Shown here: positions 9,400 to 16,672 of the stretch, piece after piece
Position numbering within the stretch: the first letter of the stretch is position 1
Layout of the letters: each line of letters starts with the position of its first letter
Source of the DNA: Phocaeicola fibrisolvens
GTDB lineage: Bacteria; Bacteroidota; Bacteroidia; Bacteroidales; Bacteroidaceae
Assembly (NCBI RefSeq): GCF_025567125.1
Contig: NZ_JAOQJI010000008.1
Span: 65,230-129,229, forward strand
DNA: 64,000 nt
Direction of reading: 5' to 3'
The notes under the pieces: model-generated
What the model was told of the DNA's origin: nothing
What the model saw: only the letters and a program-made list of their open reading frames with translations
Databases searched by the model: none
Program-made: the position numbers and the translations under genes

Positions 9400-10830
9400 A
9401 TGAAAACTAAATATTTGAATTCATTTTTAGGAGTTACAGCATTTTGTATGGGCGTAATGTTTTTGACGTCCTCTTGTGCCGAAGATTTGGAGGTAGGCAA
9501 GGCGATAGATGAATCGGCTTATGCTGGAATTTATGAGAATCATGCTTATTTGCGTGATGTGAAACAAAATCTATCTTCTCCTGTGATAGAACTTTATGAA
9601 GAGAGTTATGACACTTCTGTAAAAATGGGATTGAGTAAAGCCGCTACAAGTACAACTTCTGCAAAGGTTGTGATTGATGCTGATTATTTAAAGACTTATA
9701 ACGAAGATCATCAAACGGATTTTGAATTATATCCGCAGGAATTGGTCTCTTTTGCTGACGGAGGAATATTGAAATTTGTTTCAGGAGCAAAGACTGCAGA
9801 GGTTGGCATGACAATTTCTGGTGGAACTGAAGTTTTGGAGGGTAAGACTTATGCGATTCCTGTAGCTATATCCGAACCGAGTGAAGATATATCTGCTACG
9901 GATTCTCAATCTACACATTGTATGTATTTGGTAAAAGATATGCGAAATGCCTCGGATGCATATAAAGGTGAAGATGCGGTAAAAGGATATTTGTTTTTTG
10001 AGGTAAATGGAGTGAATCCATTGAATGCTTTTTCGTTTGAACTGGAAAATGGGAAATTGCTTTGGGATGTTGTCGTTCTTTTTGCTGCAAATATCAACTA
10101 TGATAGTGATGCTGGGCGTCCTTTTGTGAAATGTAATCCTAATGTGCAATATCTGTTGGATAATAATGAAACTTTTTTGCAGCCTTTACGTAAAAGAGGT
10201 GTAAAAGTTTTGTTGGGTTTACTTGGAAATCATGATATGGCTGGATTGGCACAGTTATCTGAGCAAGGAGCTAAAGATTTTGCTCGTGAAGTGGCACAAT
10301 ATTGTAAAGCGTATAACTTGGATGGCATTAATTATGATGATGAATATTCAACATATCCAGATTTGAATAACCCAGCTTTTGAGAGTCCTGGAACAAGTGC
10401 TGCTGCTCGACTTTGTTATGAAACAAAATTAGCTATGCCCGATAAATTAGTAACTGTGTTTGCTTATGGAAATATGTATGGTGTTTCAGAAGTAAATGGA
10501 GTTGATGTAGATGAATGGCTTGATATCATTGTTCCTAACTATGGAGGTTCAGCTTATCCGATAGGTAATATGACAAATAAGAAGTGTGCAGGTATGGCTT
10601 TGGAATTTAATTTAGGTATAGGAGGGTCGTTGACATCGAGTTCCGCTCAAAGGTTAATAAGCGAAGGTTACGGCTGGTTTATGGGATTTGCTCCGAGTCC
10701 AGAGAATTATGGTATGATATTTTCACGTTTGAGTGGGGCTTCTACTCTTTATGGCTCATCATTGAAGGATCCTACCATATTTTATAAGAAGGATGATCCA
10801 ACTCCTTATTCATGGCCAACCGATATGTGA
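9400..10830 (+). CDS. GH18 endo-beta-N-acetylglucosaminidase (lipoprotein)
   Basis: 476 residues, lipoprotein signal with Cys26 (LTSSC). An N-terminal DUF1735-type domain (about 35-180) is followed by a GH18 barrel (about 190-470). The catalytic motif is LDGINYDDEYS with D308, D313 and E315; E315 is the expected acid/base and D313 the residue assisting the substrate N-acetyl group. GLLGNHD, earlier in the barrel, is a conserved strand. The architecture matches the surface endo-glycosidases that Bacteroides use to cut the chitobiose core of N-glycans. Together with the GH92 enzyme this suggests high-mannose N-glycan breakdown; the exact glycan class is inference. Confidence 0.9.
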   Translation: MKTKYLNSFLGVTAFCMGVMFLTSSCAEDLEVGKAIDESAYAGIYENHAYLRDVKQNLSSPVIELYEESYDTSVKMGLSKAATSTTSAKVVIDADYLKTYNEDHQTDFELYPQELVSFADGGILKFVSGAKTAEVGMTISGGTEVLEGKTYAIPVAISEPSEDISATDSQSTHCMYLVKDMRNASDAYKGEDAVKGYLFFEVNGVNPLNAFSFELENGKLLWDVVVLFAANINYDSDAGRPFVKCNPNVQYLLDNNETFLQPLRKRGVKVLLGLLGNHDMAGLAQLSEQGAKDFAREVAQYCKAYNLDGINYDDEYSTYPDLNNPAFESPGTSAAARLCYETKLAMPDKLVTVFAYGNMYGVSEVNGVDVDEWLDIIVPNYGGSAYPIGNMTNKKCAGMALEFNLGIGGSLTSSSAQRLISEGYGWFMGFAPSPENYGMIFSRLSGASTLYGSSLKDPTIFYKKDDPTPYSWPTDM

Positions 10831-10909
10831 TAATAATTTAATAACATATAATGGTATGTGGTGACTAGAGTAATTGCATACCATTATATTCCTCAATATA
10901 AATTACGCT

Positions 10910-12277
10910 ATGAAACATTTTACATTTAGAATAACTTTAGTTTGCTCTTTTATATGCTTGGCGGGTTTAAATTTTTCTTGCCAAGAAGATGAGACACTTA
11001 ACTTAGTGAAATATCCAGAGAATCCGATACAAATTAATTGTGAAGGTAATTCTGACGTTAAAGTCACTGGAACTTATGATGAGAATGGAAAACTGATTTT
11101 TAGTACACCTTTGCAAAAAACATGGAAGATTTCTTTAGCTACTCCTTCTCCCGAAGAGGTTTCTATGAAAGTTGCTCCTGTGCTGGTAAATATTCCACAA
11201 GATAAAATAGCGTTGAGTACAGATCTGTTGACTATTCCTGCTGGATTTGCTTCTGGAGATGTGACGATTGGACTTAAAGATGATGATATTTCATTTATTG
11301 AAGATAATCTTTCTGCTCAAACTTATGAACTTGGTCTTGAAATTACAGATGCAGAAGGGCTGAATTTGAATACTGAATCAGCTAAGGGGCGATTGATCAT
11401 TGAGAAAGAACAATATCAGTCTCATATTGTGATGGCTGGTAATGAAGGTAATTCAATTCAAATGAAAAGAATTTATTTGAATAATGATATTATGGGAGAT
11501 CCTATCTCTTATTCTTTTAAATTGCAATTGGATAAGCCTGCTAAAGAAGATTTGGTTATAAATTTTACAACGGAAGGTATTTCTGATGAGTTTAAAAGTT
11601 CTGCTGTCTTTACGCCATCTTCTGTAACAATTCCTGTTGGCAGTAAGGAATCAGAAGAAATAAATTGGACAATAACAAATGATTTTATGAAAACAACAGC
11701 GGAAGATGAGAATTTTGATATTGTCTTAAAAGGAGAATTGGGTACTACGAATTTAGCTACCTTAGAGGGTGATAATGCGACTATTAATATACATGTGGTT
11801 AAAACATCATCTATCTTGGAACTTGTAAATAGTATTCTTCAGGGGAAACTCGATAGAAGTAATTGGAGTGTTGAATTAGGAGACGGTTGGTCAGGAGATG
11901 GTTTAAACTTAATAGATAACGATTCATATTATAGTAGTGTTAGTTTCCCAGAAGTGGAAAATAATGTGGGAGAAATAGTGCTGGATATGAAGAATGTTTA
12001 TAATCTAGTTGGAATAAAGACTAGTTTCTTATATAAATATGATTGGTATACAGGACGGACCTTCTTCTATTCTCCTGTAAAAACAGAAATTCAAGTATCT
12101 GTTGATAAAGTGCAATGGACTTCTTTGGGAACTTTAGAGGCAGATGGAAACTATAGCCACTATATTAGGTTTATGGTTCCTACACAAGCTAGATATGTGA
12201 AATATAAAGGAACAGTTAATTCTGAATTAGGCCTAATTCAGTTGACAGACATGTGTCTTTACAGTGAAGAGGAATAA
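10910..12277 (+). CDS. DUF1735 and F5/8 type C (discoidin-like) surface lipoprotein
   Basis: 455 residues from the ATG at 10910, which gives a clean lipoprotein signal (LNFSC, Cys23-24 region); a TTG at 10874 would add an unlikely leader. Two immunoglobulin-like DUF1735-type segments (about 35-160 and 170-310) precede a C-terminal discoidin-like jelly roll (about 315-455) with WSGDGLNLID, a VGIKTSF strand and ARYVKYKGTV. This domain commonly binds sugars. It is the last gene before a strong terminator, so it probably closes the SusC operon as an extra glycan-binding protein. Confidence 0.82.
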   Translation: MKHFTFRITLVCSFICLAGLNFSCQEDETLNLVKYPENPIQINCEGNSDVKVTGTYDENGKLIFSTPLQKTWKISLATPSPEEVSMKVAPVLVNIPQDKIALSTDLLTIPAGFASGDVTIGLKDDDISFIEDNLSAQTYELGLEITDAEGLNLNTESAKGRLIIEKEQYQSHIVMAGNEGNSIQMKRIYLNNDIMGDPISYSFKLQLDKPAKEDLVINFTTEGISDEFKSSAVFTPSSVTIPVGSKESEEINWTITNDFMKTTAEDENFDIVLKGELGTTNLATLEGDNATINIHVVKTSSILELVNSILQGKLDRSNWSVELGDGWSGDGLNLIDNDSYYSSVSFPEVENNVGEIVLDMKNVYNLVGIKTSFLYKYDWYTGRTFFYSPVKTEIQVSVDKVQWTSLGTLEADGNYSHYIRFMVPTQARYVKYKGTVNSELGLIQLTDMCLYSEEE

Positions 12278-12293
12278 AATATAAATTACATTG

Positions 12294-12355
12294 AAAAGCG
12301 GTAAAATGATTACGTGGAATTTCTTGTTCTGTGGCAATCATTTTAGCCGCTTTTT
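12294..12355 (+). terminator. Terminator closing the SusC operon
   Basis: An 18-base arm AAAAGCGGTAAAATGATT (12294-12311) pairs with AATCATTTTAGCCGCTTTTT (12336-12355), with the T run in and after the second arm. It lies between the last lipoprotein gene and the GH97 gene. Confidence 0.88.
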
Positions 12356-12376
12356 GTATTCCGTAAGCGCTTATTT

Positions 12377-14383
12377 ATGAGAATTTTAAAAATAATTTTT
12401 GTCTTTTTGATATGTGTAATATGGGGATGTAATGGTTATTGTGCAGTTGTTTCTTCTCCAGATGGACATATTAGGCTTACTTTTACACTTGATGGATATA
12501 GTCAGTTATCATATTCAATTAGTGTGGATGATTCACTGTTTATTGCTCCTTCGGCTTTGGGCTTGGTAGAAAAGAACGGTTTGCCTTTATCTCGCAGTTT
12601 AGCCGTTGCACATGTGGATTTTAGCTCAGAGGATGAAGTGTGGAAGCAACCTTGGGGAGAAAATAAGAACATCAGGAACAAGTATAACGAGATGGCTGTG
12701 CATCTGTCTGATGGTGCTCGAGTGGATTTGACTTTGCGTTTCAGAGTGTTTGATGACGGGATAGGATTCAGGTATGAATATGATATACATAATGTGGACA
12801 GTGTGTTTGTGATGGATGAACTGACAGAGTTCAATATAGTCCAAAATGGACTTTCTTGGTCTATTCCAGCTAGTTTTGAAACGTATGAATTATTGTATCG
12901 TACATTACCGATTAGTGAAATAGAAACAGCTAATACTCCTATGACGTTCAAATCAGGTAAGGTATATGCCAGTATTCATGAAGCGGCTTTGACAGATTTT
13001 CCTGAGATGACTTTGAAATCGATGGGAGGTTGTAAGTTTAAGGCGGAATTGGCTCCTTGGCCAGATGGTGTGAAAGCTCGCATGGCAGGAGGTCGGTTTC
13101 ATACGCCATGGCGTACTATACAGATTGCTCCGGAAGCAATAGGACTGATTAATTCTTCGTTGATTTTGAATTTGAATGAACCTTGCAAGCTAGCAACGAC
13201 CGATTGGATTCGTCCAATGAAATACATTGGAATTTGGTGGGGTATGCATTTGGGAGTAGAAAGCTGGCAGAATGATGAACGACATGGGGCCACAACGGCC
13301 AATGCCAAACGTTATATTGATTTTGCAGCAAAGAACCATATTGATGCCGTAGTTTTTGAAGGTTGGAATCAAGGATGGGAAAACTGGGGCGGTTCGCAGT
13401 ACTTTGATTATACCCAGCCATATGATGACTTTGATATATTGGATATTGCACGTTATGCCAAAGAAAAGGGAGTGGAAATTATCGGTCACCACGAAACAGG
13501 AGGAAATATATTAAATTATGAGCGTCAGTTGGATGAGGCTTATAAATGGTATGCTGACCTAGGTATTCATGTAGTAAAAACAGGGTATGCCGGAGGACTT
13601 CCCATGGGATATAATCATCATGGACAGTTTAGTGTAAGGCATTATCGTAAAGTAGTGGAAACGGCTGCCAAGTATCATACAGTTCTTGACGTACATGAAC
13701 CTATAAAGGATACGGGCATACGTCGCACTTTCCCTAATATGATGACTCGTGAGGGAGCTAGAGGGATGGAGTGGAATGCTTGGAGTGAGGGAAATCCGCC
13801 TTCCCATCATGTGTTGTTACCTTTTACTCGTTTATTGGCTGGTCCGATGGATTATACTCCTGGAATCTTTGACATTACTTACGAACGAGCTAAGGCTTCA
13901 CCGTTTCGGAAGCAATGGAACATGAAGGATAGTAAAGATTGTCGGGTGAATACCACGCTGGCTAAGCAAATTGCTGGATGGGTTATCTTGTATTCTCCTT
14001 TGCAGATGGCTTCAGATATGATTGAAAATTATGAAGGACATCCGGCATTCCAGTTTTTCCGTGATTTTGATCCAGATTGTGACTGGTCGAAAGCACTGGC
14101 TGGTGAGCCTGGTGAATATGTAGTTATTGCTCGGAAAGCAGGTGAACGTTTTTTCTTGGGGGCTGCCACCAACGAGGAAGGCAGAACGATAGAGGTACCG
14201 TTGACTTTTTTGGAAAATGGGCGGAAATATCAGGCACGGATTTATGCAGATGGAGAAGATACAGATTGGGAGACTAATCCGGTTGCTTATCGTTTGGAAG
14301 AACGGATAGTCACCTCACAAGATACCCTAAAAATCAGCATGGCGAATGGAGGCGGTCAGGCAGTCAGTTTCTTACCCTTCTGA
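12377..14383 (+). CDS. GH97 family alpha-glycosidase
   Basis: 668 residues. The N-terminus is hydrophobic and ends near GCNGYCA, so the protein is exported; Cys18 may be lipidated, but a normal signal peptidase site is also possible. An N-terminal beta-supersandwich (to about 280) precedes a (beta/alpha)8 barrel and a short C-terminal sheet. Barrel hallmarks are HETGGN, DVHEPIKDTG with E441, RTFPNMMTREGARG and LAGPMDYTPG. GH97 covers alpha-glucosidases that invert, and alpha-galactosidases that retain; a glutamate at the HEP position is more like the inverting branch. The gene begins 22 bases after a terminator and its last 20 bases overlap the convergent tatC. Confidence 0.9.
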   Translation: MRILKIIFVFLICVIWGCNGYCAVVSSPDGHIRLTFTLDGYSQLSYSISVDDSLFIAPSALGLVEKNGLPLSRSLAVAHVDFSSEDEVWKQPWGENKNIRNKYNEMAVHLSDGARVDLTLRFRVFDDGIGFRYEYDIHNVDSVFVMDELTEFNIVQNGLSWSIPASFETYELLYRTLPISEIETANTPMTFKSGKVYASIHEAALTDFPEMTLKSMGGCKFKAELAPWPDGVKARMAGGRFHTPWRTIQIAPEAIGLINSSLILNLNEPCKLATTDWIRPMKYIGIWWGMHLGVESWQNDERHGATTANAKRYIDFAAKNHIDAVVFEGWNQGWENWGGSQYFDYTQPYDDFDILDIARYAKEKGVEIIGHHETGGNILNYERQLDEAYKWYADLGIHVVKTGYAGGLPMGYNHHGQFSVRHYRKVVETAAKYHTVLDVHEPIKDTGIRRTFPNMMTREGARGMEWNAWSEGNPPSHHVLLPFTRLLAGPMDYTPGIFDITYERAKASPFRKQWNMKDSKDCRVNTTLAKQIAGWVILYSPLQMASDMIENYEGHPAFQFFRDFDPDCDWSKALAGEPGEYVVIARKAGERFFLGAATNEEGRTIEVPLTFLENGRKYQARIYADGEDTDWETNPVAYRLEERIVTSQDTLKISMANGGGQAVSFLPF

Positions 14384-15167
14384 CCGTACGACGTACGACG
14401 AAGATGCTGACTTCGTATAAAATAACAATAGGGAATGTGACAATCAGCATGGTAAACACGTCTGAGGTAGGAGTGATGATGGCAGCTATAATCATTGCGA
14501 CCACCCAGGCGTGTTTTCTGTATCGTGCCATGAAGTCGGCAGAAAGAATGCCGAATCGGGCCAGTAGCCATGTCAGAATGGGTATCTCGAATGTGATGCC
14601 CATCATCAGGCTCAGCATGTTCAGCGTGTCGATGTAAGAACTGAGCAGGATGGTGTTTTCCACTTCCTGACTCACCTGGTAGCTGGACAGGAAACGGAAC
14701 GTGAAGGGGAAAATCAGAAAATAGCTGAACAGCACTCCTGTCAGAAACAGCAGGTAACCCCAGAATACCAGCCGACGGGAATATTTCTTTTCATTCTGAT
14801 ATAATGCCGGCGAGATAAAATGAAACAGTTGGTAAAGAATATAAGGAGATGCCAGTAAGATGCCGGCATAGAATGACACACTCATGTGTGTTAGAAATTG
14901 TCCGGAGAGCTGGGTGTTGATGAGCTTTACCGGTAAGTTCTCTACTTCCAGTCCGGGGATATGAAGTACCTGCCCGATCCATGCGAAGAAGCGATACGTG
15001 CAGAAATTACTTTCTTTGGGAGCAAGAATCACGTCAAAAAGTTCGTCTTTGAAACAGAAGGCCAGTAGCATGAGTAGGACAACGGCGCATGCAATATGGA
15101 TAATCGTCTTGCGCAGTACATCCAGATGGTCCCAAAAGGTCATCTCTGTGGGTTGGGTTGGTTTCAC
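14364..15167 (-). CDS. tatC: Twin-arginine translocase subunit TatC
   Basis: 267 residues with six predicted membrane helices. The start MTFWDHLDVLRKTI matches the conserved TatC N-terminus (FxxHLxELRxR type), and FPFTFRFL, ITFEIPILTWLLARFG and AAIITPT are conserved family blocks. TatC recognises the twin-arginine signal of folded proteins at the inner membrane. It is translated 5 bases after tatA in the same direction. Its C-terminal codons overlap the convergent GH97 gene by 20 bases. Confidence 0.95.
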   Translation of the reverse strand: MKPTQPTEMTFWDHLDVLRKTIIHIACAVVLLMLLAFCFKDELFDVILAPKESNFCTYRFFAWIGQVLHIPGLEVENLPVKLINTQLSGQFLTHMSVSFYAGILLASPYILYQLFHFISPALYQNEKKYSRRLVFWGYLLFLTGVLFSYFLIFPFTFRFLSSYQVSQEVENTILLSSYIDTLNMLSLMMGITFEIPILTWLLARFGILSADFMARYRKHAWVVAMIIAAIITPTSDVFTMLIVTFPIVILYEVSIFVVRRTVRRVRN

Positions 15168-15172
15168 AGCTG

Positions 15173-15397
15173 TTATTTCTCCTTTTTCTCGTTGGATGCG
15201 ACTTCTTCTTTCTTTTCGTTGGTGTCTTTCGGGTCCTCATCCATTCCGTTCATGCCATCCTTAAAGTTTTTCACTCCTTTTCCAAGGCCTTTCATCAGTT
15301 CGGGAATTTTCTTCCCGCCGAATAACAGCAGGATGATCAGTGCGATGAACAATAATTCCTGGGTCCCGATTCCCAGAAGCAATAATGTCGTATTCAT
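15173..15397 (-). CDS. tatA: Twin-arginine translocase subunit TatA/TatE
   Basis: 74 residues: one N-terminal membrane helix (LLFIALIILLLFGGKKIPEL), the FGGKKIPEL hinge, an amphipathic helix (GLGKGVKNFKDGM) and a charged tail rich in Lys, Glu and Asp. TatA oligomerises to form the export pathway with TatC. With no TatB-like gene nearby, this is probably a minimal TatA-TatC system. A good promoter lies 48 bases upstream of the start. Confidence 0.95.
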   Translation of the reverse strand: MNTTLLLLGIGTQELLFIALIILLLFGGKKIPELMKGLGKGVKNFKDGMNGMDEDPKDTNEKKEEVASNEKKEK

Positions 15398-15444
15398 GTA
15401 TTTTCGTGTATAAATGAATGGTTTGCTTTCAGTTGATTCTCTTA

Positions 15445-15476
15445 CAAAAATATGGATTGTTTTTTATATGCGCAAA
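15445..15476 (-). promoter_or_regulatory. Bacteroides-type promoter for tatA-tatC
   Basis: On the minus strand the -33 box TTTG (15476-15473) and the -7 box TATTTTTG (15452-15445) are 20 bases apart, a full match to TTTG-N19/21-TAnnTTTG. Transcription would start near 15438, about 40 bases before tatA. Confidence 0.75.
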
Positions 15477-15576
15477 TGTAATGGTACAGCTATTTCTGTT
15501 TTTCCACAAAAATGATAGGATTGGGCACATTTTTATAACTCCCCTTGTGATTAGTTTCTTTTCTTATGTTATTTTC

Positions 15577-15660
15577 TGTATTTCATAGTATGGGATTTGT
15601 ATTTCACAGTGTGAAATATATATCCCACACTGTGGTTTTTGTATCCCACAGTGTGGAACA
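15577..15660. repeat. Array of four tandem 21-bp units, each with a palindrome
   Basis: Units begin at 15577, 15598, 15619 and 15640, exactly 21 bp apart. Each starts TGTAT or TATAT and carries an odd-centred palindrome: CATAGTATG, TTTCACAGTGTGAAA, CCACACTGTGG and CCACAGTGTGG. Between unit 1 and the others, CAC/GTG becomes CAT/ATG on both sides, so the dyad is kept. The array lies in the 374-bp gap between tatA and the secreted-protein gene, about 100 bp upstream of the tatA -33 box. The rest of the gap holds the tatA promoter, an AT-rich stretch and a terminator. Confidence 0.85.
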
Positions 15661-15702
15661 GAGAAATCTCCTTGATGTTTGAAAGAAAATGCAGGGAGGA
15701 AT

Positions 15703-15748
15703 AAAAAAATCCTCCGGGAACATCAAAAAGACATTTCCCGGAGGATTT
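15703..15748 (-). terminator. Terminator of the 15772-16443 gene
   Basis: Arms AAATCCTCCGGGAA (15707-15720) and TTCCCGGAGGATTT (15735-15748) form a 14-bp stem. Read on the minus strand it is followed by a T run (A run 15703-15709 on the plus strand). Confidence 0.88.
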
Positions 15749-15771
15749 CTGCTGTTCTTATGGGGTAATAC

Positions 15772-16443
15772 TTATTTCTTTGTCAGTGATACATTGTCAA
15801 TCAATGCTTTGGAGTCTTTTGTCTGAAGCTGGATGACAATTACGAAATCGCCCAGTGTGCTGTCGGATACGGGAGCTTCAGTCACTGTACCGCCTTTGTC
15901 TTCTACACCCTTGATGCTGGCAAATGCATTGACGGTTTTTGAGAAGTCGAAAGTGGCTGATACTTTTGACCATCTGCCTGCCTTTTTGATGATGCGGCTG
16001 AAAGCTGCTGCCGACTGGTTCTTGGTAGATTCGTCATTGATGTCGAAACCTTCACGCATGATGAACAGGTTTTCAGTCTTGGCATCACGGATGAAGAAAC
16101 GTACCTGTGCATTGTCTGTCAGTGCTTTCATGTCGAAAGAAAGTGTATAGACTGCTTTCTCTGCACCTTTGATGCGCTGTCCCAGATAAGCTTTGTACCA
16201 AGAGTTGTCGGTTGTATTTTCAATCTGTACAGCGTTTCCGTGCTTTTCGTCATCGGTAACCGGACTGATAGTTGTGGCACCGTTAGTCTTGTCAAATGCA
16301 AACCAGTCTTCTGTAGAAGGAATGGATGCATAAGTCTTTTCATTATTCAACGGAGTGTCGAAGTTTCCATTCTTTACCAAATTTTGTGCGTGAACTCCCA
16401 TTGCCAGGAAGGCCATTGCTGCTACTACAAAAACTTTTTTCAT
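15772..16443 (-). CDS. Small secreted protein with carbohydrate-binding (CBM4/9-like) fold
   Basis: 223 residues with a clear signal peptide (MKKVFVVAAMAFLAMGVHAQ). The mature protein starts NLVKNGNFDTPL, the usual opening of CenC/CBM4-9-type jelly rolls, and ends with ALIDNVSLTKK, the matching last strand; YTLSFDMKA lies between. These signs support a binding-module fold, but the ligand is unknown and there is no enzymatic domain. A -7 box TATATTTG lies at 16482-16475 on the minus strand. It has its own terminator, so it is probably monocistronic. Confidence 0.75.
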   Translation of the reverse strand: MKKVFVVAAMAFLAMGVHAQNLVKNGNFDTPLNNEKTYASIPSTEDWFAFDKTNGATTISPVTDDEKHGNAVQIENTTDNSWYKAYLGQRIKGAEKAVYTLSFDMKALTDNAQVRFFIRDAKTENLFIMREGFDINDESTKNQSAAAFSRIIKKAGRWSKVSATFDFSKTVNAFASIKGVEDKGGTVTEAPVSDSTLGDFVIVIQLQTKDSKALIDNVSLTKK

Positions 16444-16602
16444 ATTGTTTACACGATTATTTGATTTATTGGTACAAATATAGTAAAACCTTCAAATATA
16501 CAACGCGATTTTTTTGATAGTTTATAGTTTTAAAATACCCTCTAAGGTAAAAAGTTAAGAAATTTTCTTCGTATTTCTTATAATAATCAATAATGTCAGT
16601 TT

Positions 16603-16651
16603 AAAAAGCTGCTTCCAGTGGCTTTATGCAAGAATGTAAATCACTGGAAGC
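16603..16651 (-). terminator. Terminator of the GH2 gene
   Basis: Perfect 10-bp arms GCTTCCAGTG (16611-16620) and CACTGGAAGC (16642-16651). On the minus strand the stem is followed by a T run (A run 16603-16607). Confidence 0.8.
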
Positions 16652-16672
16652 GGTGGGAATATAAATGGATTA

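Noticed and set aside
15577..15660. CRISPR array
   Set aside because: Units are contiguous with no unique spacers, only four, and no cas gene is in the window.
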